Source: Pseudomonadota bacterium
GTDB taxonomy: Bacteria > Pseudomonadota > Gammaproteobacteria > Legionellales > Legionellaceae
Direction of reading: 5' to 3'
NCBI GenBank assembly: GCA_021849905.1
Contig: JAJZSG010000002.1
Coordinates: 1-36,894 of the forward strand
DNA: 36,894 nucleotides
Below the pieces are notes generated by a model. It saw nothing but the letters and a program-made list of their open reading frames with translations. It did not search any database and was not told the origin of the DNA. Position numbers and translations under genes: made by a program. How positions within the stretch are numbered: position 1 is the first letter of the stretch; each line of letters opens with the position of its first letter. Positions 19,427 to 31,157 of the stretch are shown here, piece after piece.

Positions 19427-19651
19427 ATGTCTGATAGAAAAGTTGGCCACGTTAAATGGTTCAATGAAAAAAAGGGATTTGGGTTTATCATTAACGAACA
19501 CGGTGATGATATTTTTGTTCACTACAAAGATATAGAAGGTGTTGGTTTTAAAACACTTCACGAAAATGATGCCGTTAGCTATCTTGCTGATAAAGGACCT
19601 AAAGGTTTTAAAGCACTTGAGGTCGTTGTGATTGCTGAACAGGCTCAGTGA
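19427..19651 (+). CDS. Cold-shock domain protein (CspA family)
   Basis: GHVKWFNEKKGFGFIINEHGDDIFVHYKDIEGVGFKTL...GPKGFKALEV: RNP1 (KGFGFI) and RNP2 (DIFVHY). Confidence 0.95.
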   Translation: MSDRKVGHVKWFNEKKGFGFIINEHGDDIFVHYKDIEGVGFKTLHENDAVSYLADKGPKGFKALEVVVIAEQAQ

Positions 19652-19715
19652 GTTCGGTTTAAGTACACGAACGAAAATAAAGTTCTTCCATAATGTTTGT
19701 GGTATGTTTGATTGT

Positions 19716-19764
19716 TGGGCCAAGGCCCAACCTACGAAGTGTATGTAGGCTGGGTCTTGACTCA
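19716..19764. repeat. Imperfect palindromic intergenic repeat (TGGGCCAAGGCCCAACCTAC ... GTAGGCTGGGTCTTGACTCA)
   Basis: 20-nt arms, 16/20 complementary, with all four differences being transitions; 9-nt loop; between csp and hemF 3' ends. Confidence 0.5.
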
Positions 19765-19793
19765 GTATTGATTATTGCAGATACTAGGTGTCA

Positions 19794-20738
19794 TTATACC
19801 CAATTCCTTATCGGTAAAAAATCACGAAATAATTGGGCTTCTTTGCTATTTTCTTCTATTTGACGGTTATATTGCCAATTCACCTCAGGTGGAAGTGACA
19901 TCAGTATCGATTCTGTCCGGCCTCCAGATTGTAATCCAAATAGCGTTCCCCGGTCATAAACTAAATTGAACTCCACATAACGGCCGCGTCTGTATAATTG
20001 AAACGATTTTTCTTTTAATCCAAAGGGATGTTTTTTTCGCATAGTTACGATAGGTGTGTAGGCTTTCATAAAGTGATTACCAACGCTTTGCATTAGTCCA
20101 AAGCTATGCTTAAATCCTTGTCTGTTGTAATCGTCAAAAAATAAACCGCCAACACCGCGAGCTTCCTGACGATGTTTGATATAAAAATATCGGTCGCACC
20201 ATGCTTTAAACTCTGAATACAGTGTTTCACCAAAAGGCTGGCAGGCTGCGCGTGCCGTTTGATGCCAATGTTTACAATCCTCTTCGAATCCGTAATAGGG
20301 TGTTAAATCAAATCCACCGCCAAACCACCATACAGGGGACGCATCTTTTTTCTCGGCCACAAAAAATCGTACATTGGCATGGGCTGTTGGAACATAAGGG
20401 TTATCTGGATGCGTGACAACCGATACACCCAGTGCTGAAAATCGACAACCCATTAATTCAGGGCGATTGATACTTGCAGAGGGAGGTAGCGTTTCACCAG
20501 AAACATGAGAAAAATTCACCCCCGCTTTTTCAAATACAGCACCATTTGTCATGATTCGCGTGAGTCCTCCTCCGCCTTCTTGACGTGTCCATGCATCCTC
20601 AATAAAGTGATTTTGCTCATCCAGCTGTTCTATTTCCTGGCATATTTGATTTTGTAATGAGAGTAAATAGCATTTAACCCGGCTAATGGCTTCGGGAGGT
20701 AAAATAAGAGCGTTTGTTGTCATCGACACACACATCAA
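19794..20738 (-). CDS. hemF: Oxygen-dependent coproporphyrinogen-III oxidase
   Basis: [98 protein letters not shown]. Start may be MTTNAL at 20723. Confidence 0.97.
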   Translation of the reverse strand: MMCVSMTTNALILPPEAISRVKCYLLSLQNQICQEIEQLDEQNHFIEDAWTRQEGGGGLTRIMTNGAVFEKAGVNFSHVSGETLPPSASINRPELMGCRFSALGVSVVTHPDNPYVPTAHANVRFFVAEKKDASPVWWFGGGFDLTPYYGFEEDCKHWHQTARAACQPFGETLYSEFKAWCDRYFYIKHRQEARGVGGLFFDDYNRQGFKHSFGLMQSVGNHFMKAYTPIVTMRKKHPFGLKEKSFQLYRRGRYVEFNLVYDRGTLFGLQSGGRTESILMSLPPEVNWQYNRQIEENSKEAQLFRDFLPIRNWV

Positions 20739-20777
20739 AAAGCTTATATTTCGAACAATATCATAAAACAGAGTATA

Positions 20778-21785
20778 ATGCTTATTTTGATTATATTTTT
20801 AACGAGTGAGACTGTGTTGTTACCTCATTTGATTTCGCCACTTTCAGTGGCACCTATGATTGATTGGACCTATACGCATTTTCGTGTGTTCATGCGAATG
20901 TTAGCGCCTAATGCGTTGTTGTATACTGAAATGCAAACGGTTGGGGCGATTATAAACAATCCCGAGCGAGCTTTGCATTTTCGTGACGTGGAACGTCCCT
21001 TGGCCTTGCAAATAGGAGGCAATTGTCTCGATGGATTAGTCGAGTGCGCTATGCGTGCAGAGGGTGCTGGCTATTCTGAAGTCAATTTGAATTTAGGTTG
21101 TCCCAGTGACAGGGTTCAAGCGGGTCGTTTTGGTGCGTGTTTAATGGCAGAGCCTGATCATGTGGCTGATTGTATTCGTACACTAAAGCGTGCAGTTCGA
21201 ATTCCCGTTACGGCAAAAACACGAATAGGAATAGACGCTCATGATAGTTACGAATTTTTTTCTGACTTTGCTCATCGACTCATCGATGCCGGTTGCGACA
21301 AATTAATTGTTCATGCTCGAAAAGCCTGGTTGAGCGGTCTTAATCCTAAGCAAAACAGGACTATTCCACCACTGCACTATGATTATGTTTATAGAATAAA
21401 GCAAGCGTTCGCATCGATACCAGTGGTCATAAATGGCAATATTAATACGATTGATGAGATTCATATTCATTTGTCGCGTGTGGATGGCGTGATGTTAGGG
21501 CGGCTTGTTTGTCAAAATCCTTATGCGCTAGCGTTGATTCATCATGCGCTTTATCCGGATACCCCATTGGCGTCTCGTCAAGTGATCTTGAAGCATTATG
21601 CGCAGTACGTTGAATCCATGCGGCTTCAGAAAATTCCCATGAGTCTATTGTTAAAACCCATTTTCAACATGGCGCATGGTATAGCCGGTGCTAAGCTCTG
21701 GAAAGAAAAATTAATGCATATTCAGCGCTCAGGCGATAGTGGGCAACTGATCGATGCAATTGACAGCTTATGCGTTGTGGACTAG
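20778..21785 (+). CDS. dusA: tRNA-dihydrouridine(20/20a) synthase DusA; real start may be GTG 20814
   Basis: [88 protein letters not shown]-type DusA motifs. Confidence 0.93.
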   Translation: MLILIIFLTSETVLLPHLISPLSVAPMIDWTYTHFRVFMRMLAPNALLYTEMQTVGAIINNPERALHFRDVERPLALQIGGNCLDGLVECAMRAEGAGYSEVNLNLGCPSDRVQAGRFGACLMAEPDHVADCIRTLKRAVRIPVTAKTRIGIDAHDSYEFFSDFAHRLIDAGCDKLIVHARKAWLSGLNPKQNRTIPPLHYDYVYRIKQAFASIPVVINGNINTIDEIHIHLSRVDGVMLGRLVCQNPYALALIHHALYPDTPLASRQVILKHYAQYVESMRLQKIPMSLLLKPIFNMAHGIAGAKLWKEKLMHIQRSGDSGQLIDAIDSLCVVD

Positions 21786-21829
21786 CATCCTGAGCGAAAT
21801 ATAGGGCTTAAATAGTGTGTAAATTAAAA

Positions 21830-23689
21830 ATGATAAAATTACCTGTAATCGTTGGAATCGGCGGCATCAATTCGGCAGGCCGCACCTCGGGCTTTCATAG
21901 TTATAAGCGGATGGTGCATGATGTTTTATCTGATGACCTGCTTTCCAATACATGGTCTGATTTGGCTCATCGAATGGGATTAGACGAGCCGTCTAATCTA
22001 TCTGAAGATACGATTGATGCCATTAAACATGGTACACTCGTTCGCAGAATAGAAAATTTTGATCCGGATAACGTTCGTTGCCACCATAAAGCACGCTTAG
22101 ATTCATCTGTGAAGCCTGCATCGTTGATTATTAAACAATCGAAATTGCCTAAGCATTTGCAAGCAACGGCATCGATCAGTGCATTAGACGGTAAAGAGTT
22201 GTGTGTTGAGCTTAATGGTCAGTTGGATATACTCGTGCCTGACACAATGCGCATTCCAGTGACCAGTGCTGGTGGACTACCGTCAGGATTTGAACCGGGT
22301 ACGTTATATCATTCTCCCCACCATCCGCGAGGCTTAACACTGGCGGTTTATGGTGCTTCTGATGCGCTAAATTCTATCGGCATTGAGTGGGATGAGATAC
22401 TCGCGTATATCAAACCGGATGAAGTGGCTGTTTATGGCGGGAGCGCGTTGTCACAAATTGATGAGCATTCGTTGGCAGGAATTGTGGGTCAACCGTTGAT
22501 GGGTAATCGAGTTAATTCAAAAATGATGGCATTGTCTTTGTCTGAAATGCCTGCGGATTTTGTGAATAGTTATATCATCAACAGCGTGGGGACGACAGGT
22601 AATAATGTCGGTGCTTGTGCAAGTTTTTTGTATAACTTGAGACAAGGGCTTATCGATATTCAGCTTGGAAAAGCAAAAGTTGTTATTGTGGGCAATGCGG
22701 AAGCCCCCATTACGCCTGAAGTGATTGAGGGCTTTCGGGTTATGGGTGCGCTGGCTACAGATGATGATTTGCGCGCACTGGATAACAGCGATTTGGTTGA
22801 TAATCGTCGAGCCTGTCGGCCATTTTCATCCAATGCTGGTTTTACTTTAGCAGAAGCTGCGCAGTTTGTGGTTCTGATGGAGGATGAGCTGGCATTAAAA
22901 CTAGGCGCTACAATTTACGGTGCGGTAGCCGATGTCTTTGTGAATGCCGATGCAAATAAAAAATCTATAGCAGGGCCTGGTGTGGGTAATTACATTACCG
23001 TTGCTAAAGCCACGGCATTGGCTAAAGCAATATTAGGTGAGGCGGGCTTACAGAACACCTATGTTCATGCGCACGGGACAGGTACGCCTCAAAACCGCAC
23101 AACAGAAAGTCATATTTTAAATGAAGTGGCTAAGACGTTTTCTATTAAACAATGGCCCGTGTCTGCAATTAAATCGTATGTTGGGCATTCGGTGAGTGCA
23201 GCGGGTGGTGATCAGCTCATGGCCGCTTTGGGTGTTTGGCAGTATGGTTGGATACCGGGTATTAAGACAATCGATCACATTGCAAACGATGTGTATCAAT
23301 CGAATTTAAATATTTTGACGAATCATTATTTTGCCGGTGAAAAGGGTCAGATGATGCAAGCGGTAATTCTAAATTCGAAGGGTTTTGGCGGGAATAATGC
23401 GTCGGCATTAATCTTATCGCCTGATAAAACCATTGAGATGCTTGAAAATCGATATGGTCAAGATGCGGTTAATCAATACAAAGAAAAAAATAAACAGGTT
23501 GCGGCTCGAGCAAAGGCTACCGATTTGAAAACTTGTGAGGGTGATGAGCGTGTGATTTATAAGTTTGGTGAGTCTGTTATGGATCAACATTCGGTTTCTA
23601 TGACTCAACATAACATGACATTATCTGAATTTGCATGTGCTATTGATTTGCCAACAGCTAATCCGTATGAAGCCTATTTTGATGCTTGA
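21830..23689 (+). CDS. Beta-ketoacyl-ACP synthase, long FabY-like form
   Basis: LPVIVGIGGINSAGRTSGFHSYKRMV N-terminus resembles Pseudomonas FabY (recalled). Catalytic Cys in NNVGACASFLYNLRQG, His in YVHAHGTGTPQNRTTES and SYVGHSVSAAGGDQL. ATG 21830 preferred over GTG 21815. Confidence 0.85.
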   Translation: MIKLPVIVGIGGINSAGRTSGFHSYKRMVHDVLSDDLLSNTWSDLAHRMGLDEPSNLSEDTIDAIKHGTLVRRIENFDPDNVRCHHKARLDSSVKPASLIIKQSKLPKHLQATASISALDGKELCVELNGQLDILVPDTMRIPVTSAGGLPSGFEPGTLYHSPHHPRGLTLAVYGASDALNSIGIEWDEILAYIKPDEVAVYGGSALSQIDEHSLAGIVGQPLMGNRVNSKMMALSLSEMPADFVNSYIINSVGTTGNNVGACASFLYNLRQGLIDIQLGKAKVVIVGNAEAPITPEVIEGFRVMGALATDDDLRALDNSDLVDNRRACRPFSSNAGFTLAEAAQFVVLMEDELALKLGATIYGAVADVFVNADANKKSIAGPGVGNYITVAKATALAKAILGEAGLQNTYVHAHGTGTPQNRTTESHILNEVAKTFSIKQWPVSAIKSYVGHSVSAAGGDQLMAALGVWQYGWIPGIKTIDHIANDVYQSNLNILTNHYFAGEKGQMMQAVILNSKGFGGNNASALILSPDKTIEMLENRYGQDAVNQYKEKNKQVAARAKATDLKTCEGDERVIYKFGESVMDQHSVSMTQHNMTLSEFACAIDLPTANPYEAYFDA

Positions 23690-23742
23690 AGTTGATATTG
23701 TCATGGTATTTATAAATAAACTCTAGTAAATTATAGTATTTT

Positions 23743-23834
23743 GGTTTAAATCATGGTGTTGCCATCGATAAATCGCGATTTTGAACCCCGTTCGCATAAG
23801 TGATTCATCGACGGCAACACCATGACTTAAGCCC
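23743..23834. repeat. Palindromic MITE-like element upstream of secA
   Basis: 32-nt arms 23743-23774 and 23802-23833, 28/32 Watson-Crick paired, 27-nt loop; flanked by TATTTT (23737-23742) and TATTTT (23835-23840). Confidence 0.55.
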
Positions 23835-23867
23835 TATTTTGCAAATTAAATCAGGATTATCAGAGCT

Positions 23868-26564
23868 ATGCTGAGTACGTTAATGAAGAGGATGTTTGGT
23901 AGTCGTAATGATCGTACTTTACGGCGTATGGAAAAAACGGTTTTGGCTATCAATGCATTTGAACCTCAAATGCAATCATTGACGGATCTGCAGTTAGGTA
24001 CCAAAACAGCTGAATTTAAAGCTCGTCTTGCTGCGGGAGAAGGGCTTGATGCGTTGTTGCCTGAAGCCTTTGCAGTTGTTCGTGAGGTGTCCGTTCGCAC
24101 TTTAGGGTTGCGTCATTTTGATACACAGCTCATTGGCGGGATGGTATTACACGAAGGCAATATTGCCGAAATGCGCACCGGTGAAGGTAAAACGTTGGTT
24201 CCCACCTTAGCCGCATACCTGAATGCCATTTCAGGCAAAGGGGTGCATGTGGTAACGGTTAACGATTATCTAGCGCGTCGTGATAGCGAATGGATGCGTC
24301 CTGTGTTTAATTTTTTGGGTCTTGAAGTCGGTGTGATTTATCCCGACATGCCTCATGCCCTAAAGCAAACAGCTTATCAGGCTGATGTGCTTTATGGCAC
24401 AAACAATGAGTTTGGTTTTGATTATTTGCGCGATAACATGGCTTTTAGTCTTCAAGACAAAGTGCAGCGAGAGTTAAATTTTGCAATTGTTGATGAAGTG
24501 GATTCTATCTTGATTGACGAGGCGCGAACGCCGTTGATTATTTCAGGTGCTGCCGAAGATAGCTCCGAGCTTTATATCAAAATTAATCAGCTTATTCCCT
24601 TTCTAAAAATACAACAAGAAGAGGGTGATGGGGGTGATTACACGATTGATGAAAAGCAAAAGCAGGCGCATTTAACCGAAGAAGGACATCAGCATATTGA
24701 ATCGTTGCTGATGAAAGAGGGACTCCTTAAGCCAGGTGAAAGCCTTTATCATGCAAGCAACATCATGTTGATGCATCATGTTAATGCTGCGTTAAAAGCC
24801 AATACCATGTTTAATCGGGATGTGGATTATATTGTACAAAATAATCAAGTGGTGATTGTTGATGAACACACCGGACGCACGATGCCGGGTCGACGTTGGT
24901 CAGACGGCTTGCATCAGGCTGTTGAAGCGAAAGAGCAAGTTGCTATTCAAAATGAAAACCAAACCTTGGCATCCATTACATTTCAAAACTTCTTTCGCTT
25001 ATACCATAAGCTCTCTGGGATGACAGGAACGGCTGATACGGAAGCTTACGAATTTCAAGAAATTTATAATTTGGAAGTAGTCGTTATTCCAACGAATAAG
25101 CCAATGAGACGGGTTGATGAGCCTGATTTAATTTACTTAACTCAGCCCGATAAATATCAAGCCATTATTGATGATGTTCGGGATTGTGTTGCGCGTAAGC
25201 AACCGGTATTAGTGGGTACGGCTTCTATTGAAGCATCTGAATTATTAAGCAATTTACTGACGAAAGCGTCTGTTAAACATCAAGTGTTAAATGCAAAATT
25301 TCATGAGAAAGAAGCACAAATTATTGCTGAAGCGGGTCGTCCAGCAGCGGTGACAATTGCGACGAACATGGCAGGACGAGGAACGGATATTGTATTGGGG
25401 GGTAGTTTAGCCGCAAATCTCGCTGATTTGCCTGATGATGCCACTGATGCTCAAAAGCAAATGGTTAAAGATGAATGGCAGCGCCGGCATGATGAGGTTC
25501 TTGCGGCCGGTGGGTTGCGTATTATTGGCTCCGAACGTCATGAATCGCGTCGTATTGATAATCAGCTTCGCGGTCGTGCGGGTCGACAGGGGGATGCGGG
25601 TAGCAGTCGGTTTTATTTATCGCTTGATGATAATTTAATGCGGATTTTTGCATCAGAGCGGGTTGTCTCTATGATGCGACGCCTGGGCATGAAGCCAGGT
25701 GAGCCTATTGAGCATAATCTAGTTACAAAAGCGATTGAAAATGCACAACGAAAATTGGAAGGCCATCATTTTGATGTGCGTAAACAGTTACTGACGTATG
25801 ACAATGTCGCTAATGAACAGCGTAAAGTGATTTATTCGCAACGTGCAGCCATTATGGCCATGTCTGATCCAGTTGAGCCGCTTGACGCGATGCGTCGGGA
25901 GGTTTTAGACGATCTTGTTGATAGTTATATTCCACCACAGAGCCTGGAGGATCAATGGGATGTGGCTAAATTAACCCAACTGTTAATGGATGAATTTAAG
26001 TTAAATACGCCTGTTTCAGAATGGATAGAGCAAGATCACACGATTCAGCCTGAGCAGATAAAAGAAAAAATACGTGCTTTGTGTCTTGAACAATATCATG
26101 CTAAATCACAACATCTTAATAGAGAGATTGTCGCGTCTTTTGAAAAGTCAGTGATTTTGCAAACCATGGATAACCATTGGCGGGAACATTTAGCCGCTAT
26201 GGATCACTTACGTCAAGGGATTCATTTGCGAGGGTATGCGCAAAAAGATCCGAAACAAGAGTTTAAACGAGAAGCATTTACGTTATTTTCTGAGATGTTG
26301 GATAGTTTAAAATATGAGATCATCCGATTACTTTCAAGCGTTGAAATTGCTTCGGAAGAGGACGTGAATGCTGTTGAGGATCAACGTCGAGCCGATCAAG
26401 CTTTTAATATGCAATTTATTCATGACGATGACGACTCAAATCAAGATTATGACGATAATATGAATACAACGTTCAAACGTGATGAAAAAAAAGTAGGGCG
26501 TAACGATCCATGTTGGTGTGGTGCGGATAAAAAATATAAAAATTGTCATGGGCGTCTTGCATGA
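23868..26564 (+). CDS. secA: Preprotein translocase ATPase SecA
   Basis: [19 protein letters not shown] (Walker A), [53 protein letters not shown]-terminal zinc motif [19 protein letters not shown]. Confidence 0.99.
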   Translation: MLSTLMKRMFGSRNDRTLRRMEKTVLAINAFEPQMQSLTDLQLGTKTAEFKARLAAGEGLDALLPEAFAVVREVSVRTLGLRHFDTQLIGGMVLHEGNIAEMRTGEGKTLVPTLAAYLNAISGKGVHVVTVNDYLARRDSEWMRPVFNFLGLEVGVIYPDMPHALKQTAYQADVLYGTNNEFGFDYLRDNMAFSLQDKVQRELNFAIVDEVDSILIDEARTPLIISGAAEDSSELYIKINQLIPFLKIQQEEGDGGDYTIDEKQKQAHLTEEGHQHIESLLMKEGLLKPGESLYHASNIMLMHHVNAALKANTMFNRDVDYIVQNNQVVIVDEHTGRTMPGRRWSDGLHQAVEAKEQVAIQNENQTLASITFQNFFRLYHKLSGMTGTADTEAYEFQEIYNLEVVVIPTNKPMRRVDEPDLIYLTQPDKYQAIIDDVRDCVARKQPVLVGTASIEASELLSNLLTKASVKHQVLNAKFHEKEAQIIAEAGRPAAVTIATNMAGRGTDIVLGGSLAANLADLPDDATDAQKQMVKDEWQRRHDEVLAAGGLRIIGSERHESRRIDNQLRGRAGRQGDAGSSRFYLSLDDNLMRIFASERVVSMMRRLGMKPGEPIEHNLVTKAIENAQRKLEGHHFDVRKQLLTYDNVANEQRKVIYSQRAAIMAMSDPVEPLDAMRREVLDDLVDSYIPPQSLEDQWDVAKLTQLLMDEFKLNTPVSEWIEQDHTIQPEQIKEKIRALCLEQYHAKSQHLNREIVASFEKSVILQTMDNHWREHLAAMDHLRQGIHLRGYAQKDPKQEFKREAFTLFSEMLDSLKYEIIRLLSSVEIASEEDVNAVEDQRRADQAFNMQFIHDDDDSNQDYDDNMNTTFKRDEKKVGRNDPCWCGADKKYKNCHGRLA

Positions 26565-26959
26565 AGGTAGCCGTTGCAATTATTTTTGATAAAAAAGGAC
26601 GTGTTTTAATTACCCAACGAGCCCCTCATGTATCGCATGGGGGCTTTTGGGAATTTCCTGGTGGTAAATTAGAACAGGATGAAACACCACTTGATGCGTT
26701 AAGCCGAGAAATAGAAGAAGAAGTCGGTTTGGTTATTAATGATGCTTTTTTTTTAGATGAAATAACCTATACCTATCCTCATCGTCAAGTCACATTATCA
26801 GTATTTTGTGTGCGCAACTATTCTGGTGAAGCTGTTGCGCGTGAACAGCAAATGGATTTATGTTGGGTTGACCCTTTATCGTTGCATCAATTTGAGTTTC
26901 CTGAAGCCAATCAATTTCTTATTGATAAGATTTTAACGGCGGTCTGCATGCCAGTCTAA
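26561..26959 (+). CDS. mutT: 8-oxo-dGTP diphosphatase (Nudix, MutT)
   Basis: Nudix box [27 protein letters not shown] overlaps secA stop (ATGA). The ORF-track start at 26543 is too long. Confidence 0.93.
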   Translation: MKVAVAIIFDKKGRVLITQRAPHVSHGGFWEFPGGKLEQDETPLDALSREIEEEVGLVINDAFFLDEITYTYPHRQVTLSVFCVRNYSGEAVAREQQMDLCWVDPLSLHQFEFPEANQFLIDKILTAVCMPV

Positions 26960-26966
26960 ATGCCGC

Positions 26967-27752
26967 TTATAATTGACAAATCGCTAATTCAATATTTATT
27001 TTGGTTGACTGAATTTCTTTCATCGAGTCGGCCTCACAAAGTCTTAGACTCAATCCATGATGGCCTATCTGCATTTTAGGAACCAACCCGCAATCGGTAT
27101 TCATTCTTAACAAAATGAGCTGGCAGGATAACTGAGAGGGGAGGGATCGTTGATAAAAGCCGTTAAGTAATTCAAATTTTTCAAATTCAGCTGTTTTTCG
27201 TAGCAAAGATAAATACACTTTTACAGTATCGTTTAATATTCGCAAATGGCTTAACCAATCGTTTAAATTACGTTGTCGGTGTGACGGATGATGTTCTAAC
27301 CAGAGTAATAATTGAGGTGAGTCTAATTCACAATCATGCCCAAGAGCCGAAGGATTAAGTCTGATCGCTTGCAAAAATAAATTTTGATGGATATTTTCAC
27401 CAAAACGTCCTGAAATATGACTTAACACCTGAACTTGCACGAATAGGCTTGCGTAAACCGAGTTAGAAATTTCTGTCTGGGATTTATTCAATGCATGCTC
27501 TACACGCATGAGTTCTTTTATAAATCGACTTTTAAGCTCAGGTTTTTCAATGAGCTTCATAATTTCGATTATGTTCTTTAGTGCATAGTGATGAATAATA
27601 GGGTGAGTTTCTTCACAGGCCTGCTCTATAGTTGAAAAAAGACGTTCAAGACGCAAGGCTATTTTAGGAAGATAATGTGTGGCTAATTGAAAGGTGATGG
27701 TATCATGTTGCATAAAATTAACTGCTGTCCTTTGCCGTGATGACATTATCAT
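26967..27752 (-). CDS. zapD: Cell division protein ZapD (YacF)
   Basis: LLLWLEHHPSHRQRNLNDWLSHLRILNDTVKVYLSLLRKTAEFEKFELLNGFYQRSL resembles ZapD; C-terminus NIELAICQL; adjacent to mutT as is common. Confidence 0.85.
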   Translation of the reverse strand: MIMSSRQRTAVNFMQHDTITFQLATHYLPKIALRLERLFSTIEQACEETHPIIHHYALKNIIEIMKLIEKPELKSRFIKELMRVEHALNKSQTEISNSVYASLFVQVQVLSHISGRFGENIHQNLFLQAIRLNPSALGHDCELDSPQLLLWLEHHPSHRQRNLNDWLSHLRILNDTVKVYLSLLRKTAEFEKFELLNGFYQRSLPSQLSCQLILLRMNTDCGLVPKMQIGHHGLSLRLCEADSMKEIQSTKINIELAICQL

Positions 27753-27833
27753 AACACGGGAATATAATAAACCAGCAACTTACGCAAAAAACGAGTTGCT
27801 GTTTGTTGAATTGAATGTGAACGCTATTTTTTA

Positions 27834-28517
27834 TTATTCTGCCGATACGTATCGGGTCGGATCAACCTGATTAGCATCGTTAAATCCTTTTTTTCGGAGA
27901 TAGCAGCTGTCACAGGTCCCGCAGGCCAAACCCTCTTCTGTTGCTTTGTAACAAGATATTGTTTCTGAATAATCAACGCCTAATGATAGACCTAGTTGAG
28001 TGGTTTCGGCTTTACTTAAGTTGATTAACGGTGTTTGAATGTCAATCCCTTTGCCTTCTACACCTTCTTTTGTTGCTAAATGGGCCATATTGATAAATGC
28101 CTTAATGTATTCAGGACGACAGTCAGGATAATGGGAGTAGTCTATGGCGCTAACACCGATGAAAATGGTATCGGCTCTAACGATTTCTGCCCAGCCTAAT
28201 GCAATGGATAACATAATCGTGTTTCGTGCTGGAACATATGTGATTGGGATGATTGTCGAGTCGGTATGTTCTGGAACATTTAGTGCCTCATCCGTTAGTG
28301 CTGATCCACCAAGGCGACCAACCGATGACAAGTCAATTATTTCGTGCTTAATCACGTTGAATTTTTTAGCAATATGAATGGCCGCAATTAATTCAGCCTT
28401 GTGTTTTTGTCCATAGTCAAAACTTAAAGCATAGCAGGCGTAACCTTTTGATGATGCTAGTGCCAGACAGGTTGTTGAATCGAGTCCGCCTGATAGTAAG
28501 ATAACCGCTTTTTTCAT
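27834..28517 (-). CDS. queC: 7-cyano-7-deazaguanine synthase
   Basis: [36 protein letters not shown], zinc cluster [25 protein letters not shown]. Confidence 0.97.
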   Translation of the reverse strand: MKKAVILLSGGLDSTTCLALASSKGYACYALSFDYGQKHKAELIAAIHIAKKFNVIKHEIIDLSSVGRLGGSALTDEALNVPEHTDSTIIPITYVPARNTIMLSIALGWAEIVRADTIFIGVSAIDYSHYPDCRPEYIKAFINMAHLATKEGVEGKGIDIQTPLINLSKAETTQLGLSLGVDYSETISCYKATEEGLACGTCDSCYLRKKGFNDANQVDPTRYVSAE

Positions 28518-28652
28518 GTGGATTCCCCCAAAAAGAAGAATCTTACACTATTTTTGCTTTGTTTGTGTTATTTAAATTCTTTTTCAATGCAGGTTACTTT
28601 TTATCTTCTGACGACTATAATACTGACCTAGTTCTTTCCTTTCGCAGGCATT

Positions 28653-30035
28653 ATGGTCGAGTTAAAAACGCCTAAACAATCATCCGATCCCTTAAAGCGT
28701 CCCCCACATTCCGCTGAAGCGGAGCAATCAATTATTGGTGGCTTACTGCTGGACAATCAGGTCTGGGATAAAATTAGCACGAAATTGTGTGAAGCTGATT
28801 TTTATCGGACTGAACATCGAATTTTATTTAGAGCAGTTTACAATCTAGCCAGTAAATGCCAGCCCTTTGATGTTGTGACGTTATTAGATACGCTGAAATC
28901 CAATAATCAACTTGATGACGCAGGTGGTGAAGCGTATTTGTTTGAGTTGGCCAATAATACGCCAAGTGTTGCTAACGTGTCTGCTTATGCGGATATTGTT
29001 CGTGAAAAATCAGTTCAGCGACAATTGATTTCGGTTGCCAGCTCCATTGCGGATTCAGCCTATAATCCAGGTAGCCGGGATGTGCCTGAGCTGCTTGATT
29101 TTGCTGAGCAAAAAGTGTTTGCAATTGCTGAACAAACAGCTGGTGATGGCGGACCGGAGGTTATTAAATCTATTTTAGTTCGTGCAGTTGAAAAAATTGA
29201 TGCGCTATATCACAGTGGTGAATCGATAACTGGGTTAGCCACCGGATTAGCTGATCTGGATGAATTAACATCAGGCTTGCAACAGTCGGATTTAATTATC
29301 GTTGCGGGTCGTCCTTCCATGGGTAAAACAACCTTGGTGATGAATATTGCAGAGCATGTGGCTATTAAGGCAACCAAGCCTGTTTTAGTTTTTTCCATGG
29401 AGATGCCTGCGGATTCCCTTGCGATGCGGATGATGTCTTCATTAGGGCGCATTGATCAGCATCGTATTCGTACTGGTAAATTAGAAGACGATGATTGGCC
29501 ACGTGTAACCTCTGCGGTCCATATGTTGTCCGAGGCGCCTTTGTTTATTGATGATTCACCTGCGTTAAGTCCAGCTGAGATGCGAGCTCGTGCCAGGCGC
29601 TTGAGTAAAGAGCATGGACAACTGGGTTTAATCGTTGTGGATTATTTGCAGTTGATGAAAATAGCAGGTTTTAAGGCAGAAAATCGTACAGCCGAGATTT
29701 CAGAAATTTCGCGTAGTTTAAAGTCATTAGCCAAGGAATTGAGTGTGCCTGTGATTGCGTTATCACAGCTTAATCGAAGTTTGGAACAAAGACAGGATAA
29801 GCGTCCCGTGATGTCTGACTTACGTGAATCGGGTGCGATTGAGCAGGATGCGGATTTAATCTGTTTTATTTACCGTGACGAAGTTTACAATGAAGACAGT
29901 CCAGACAAGGGCTGTGCGGAGATTATTGTTGCCAAGCAACGTAATGGCCCTATTGGTCGAGTTCGAGTTGCATTTTTGGGTAAATACACCCGATTTGAAG
30001 ACTTGGCTTTTAACGGTTATCAAGGGAGCGATTGA
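28653..30035 (+). CDS. dnaB: Replicative DNA helicase
   Basis: [92 protein letters not shown]. Confidence 0.98.
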   Translation: MVELKTPKQSSDPLKRPPHSAEAEQSIIGGLLLDNQVWDKISTKLCEADFYRTEHRILFRAVYNLASKCQPFDVVTLLDTLKSNNQLDDAGGEAYLFELANNTPSVANVSAYADIVREKSVQRQLISVASSIADSAYNPGSRDVPELLDFAEQKVFAIAEQTAGDGGPEVIKSILVRAVEKIDALYHSGESITGLATGLADLDELTSGLQQSDLIIVAGRPSMGKTTLVMNIAEHVAIKATKPVLVFSMEMPADSLAMRMMSSLGRIDQHRIRTGKLEDDDWPRVTSAVHMLSEAPLFIDDSPALSPAEMRARARRLSKEHGQLGLIVVDYLQLMKIAGFKAENRTAEISEISRSLKSLAKELSVPVIALSQLNRSLEQRQDKRPVMSDLRESGAIEQDADLICFIYRDEVYNEDSPDKGCAEIIVAKQRNGPIGRVRVAFLGKYTRFEDLAFNGYQGSD

Positions 30036-30036
30036 T

Positions 30037-31110
30037 TTGGCAAGACCGACCCGTGTTGATGTTGATACCACGGCTTTATTACATAATGTTCAGCGGGTAA
30101 AGCAGTGTGCGCCTAATAAAAAAATAATTGCTATGGTTAAGGCCAATGCCTATGGATGTGGTGTAAACCACGTCATGCCGGTGCTTCGTAGACATGTGGA
30201 TGCTCTAGGTGTCGCTTGTTTGGAGGAAGCACAAACCTTAAACGCGTTGGGTTACACTGGCGAATGTGTTTTATTCCAAGGTGTATTCAGTTCAGATGAA
30301 CTACCGTTGGTTTCAAGCCTTAAATTGCAGTGCGTTATTCATCAACACCATCAGTTAGCGTGGATTCTGGAAACCCCACTTTTGAATAAAATCAAAGTTT
30401 GGGTGAAAGTTGATACCGGGATGCATCGGTTAGGTTTTCAGCCATCTGATGTGGTGTCTGTTATGAATGCGCTCCTGGATTGCCCCTGGGTTGATCATGA
30501 TATCGGGTTGATGACGCATTTGGCTTGTGCCGATGATCCTCATAACGCACGTAATCACCAGCAATTGCAACAATTTTATGATTTATCTCTTACGGGCTTA
30601 AACCCAATACGAAGTATTGCCAATTCAGCAGCCATTATGGCATTGCCCAAAACGCATGCGGATGTGGTTCGTCCTGGGATTATGCTATACGGTGTTTCTC
30701 CATTTCCTAATAAAACAGGGAACGAGTTGGGACTCATCCCCGTCATGCGCTTTGTTTCTGCAGTAACCGCCATACAGCATTATCCGCCGAACTCCCCAAT
30801 TGGCTATGGTGGTTGTTGGTTTAGTGACAAGCCTTCAGTGATTGGTGTGGTTGCTGCCGGATATGGTGATGGGTACCCGAGACACATTAAAGCAGGAACC
30901 TGTGTTTGGATTAAAGGGCACTTTGTTCCTATCGTCGGTCGAGTATCTATGGATATGTTAACTGTTGATTTAACGGATTGTCCAGGCATTGTTGTCGGTG
31001 ATGGTGTAGAATTATGGGGACAGCATGTTTTTGTGGAGCATGTTGCACAGTCATCGGGAACTATAGCTTATGAATTGGTTTGCCAGGTATCGCCAAGAGC
31101 TCGGTCTTAA
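30037..31110 (+). CDS. alr: Alanine racemase
   Basis: [38 protein letters not shown] (PLP lysine), [40 protein letters not shown] start 30037 with GGGAG SD; the ORF-track start 29875 runs into dnaB. Confidence 0.93.
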   Translation: MARPTRVDVDTTALLHNVQRVKQCAPNKKIIAMVKANAYGCGVNHVMPVLRRHVDALGVACLEEAQTLNALGYTGECVLFQGVFSSDELPLVSSLKLQCVIHQHHQLAWILETPLLNKIKVWVKVDTGMHRLGFQPSDVVSVMNALLDCPWVDHDIGLMTHLACADDPHNARNHQQLQQFYDLSLTGLNPIRSIANSAAIMALPKTHADVVRPGIMLYGVSPFPNKTGNELGLIPVMRFVSAVTAIQHYPPNSPIGYGGCWFSDKPSVIGVVAAGYGDGYPRHIKAGTCVWIKGHFVPIVGRVSMDMLTVDLTDCPGIVVGDGVELWGQHVFVEHVAQSSGTIAYELVCQVSPRARS

Positions 31111-31157
31111 GTCTCAACGCGATAATTTACATTTAAACAACAATAGAGGACTTGAAC

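Noticed and set aside
19382-19723. 113-aa minus-strand ORF across the cold-shock gene
   Set aside because: Antisense to a recognised CspA-family gene; no independent support.
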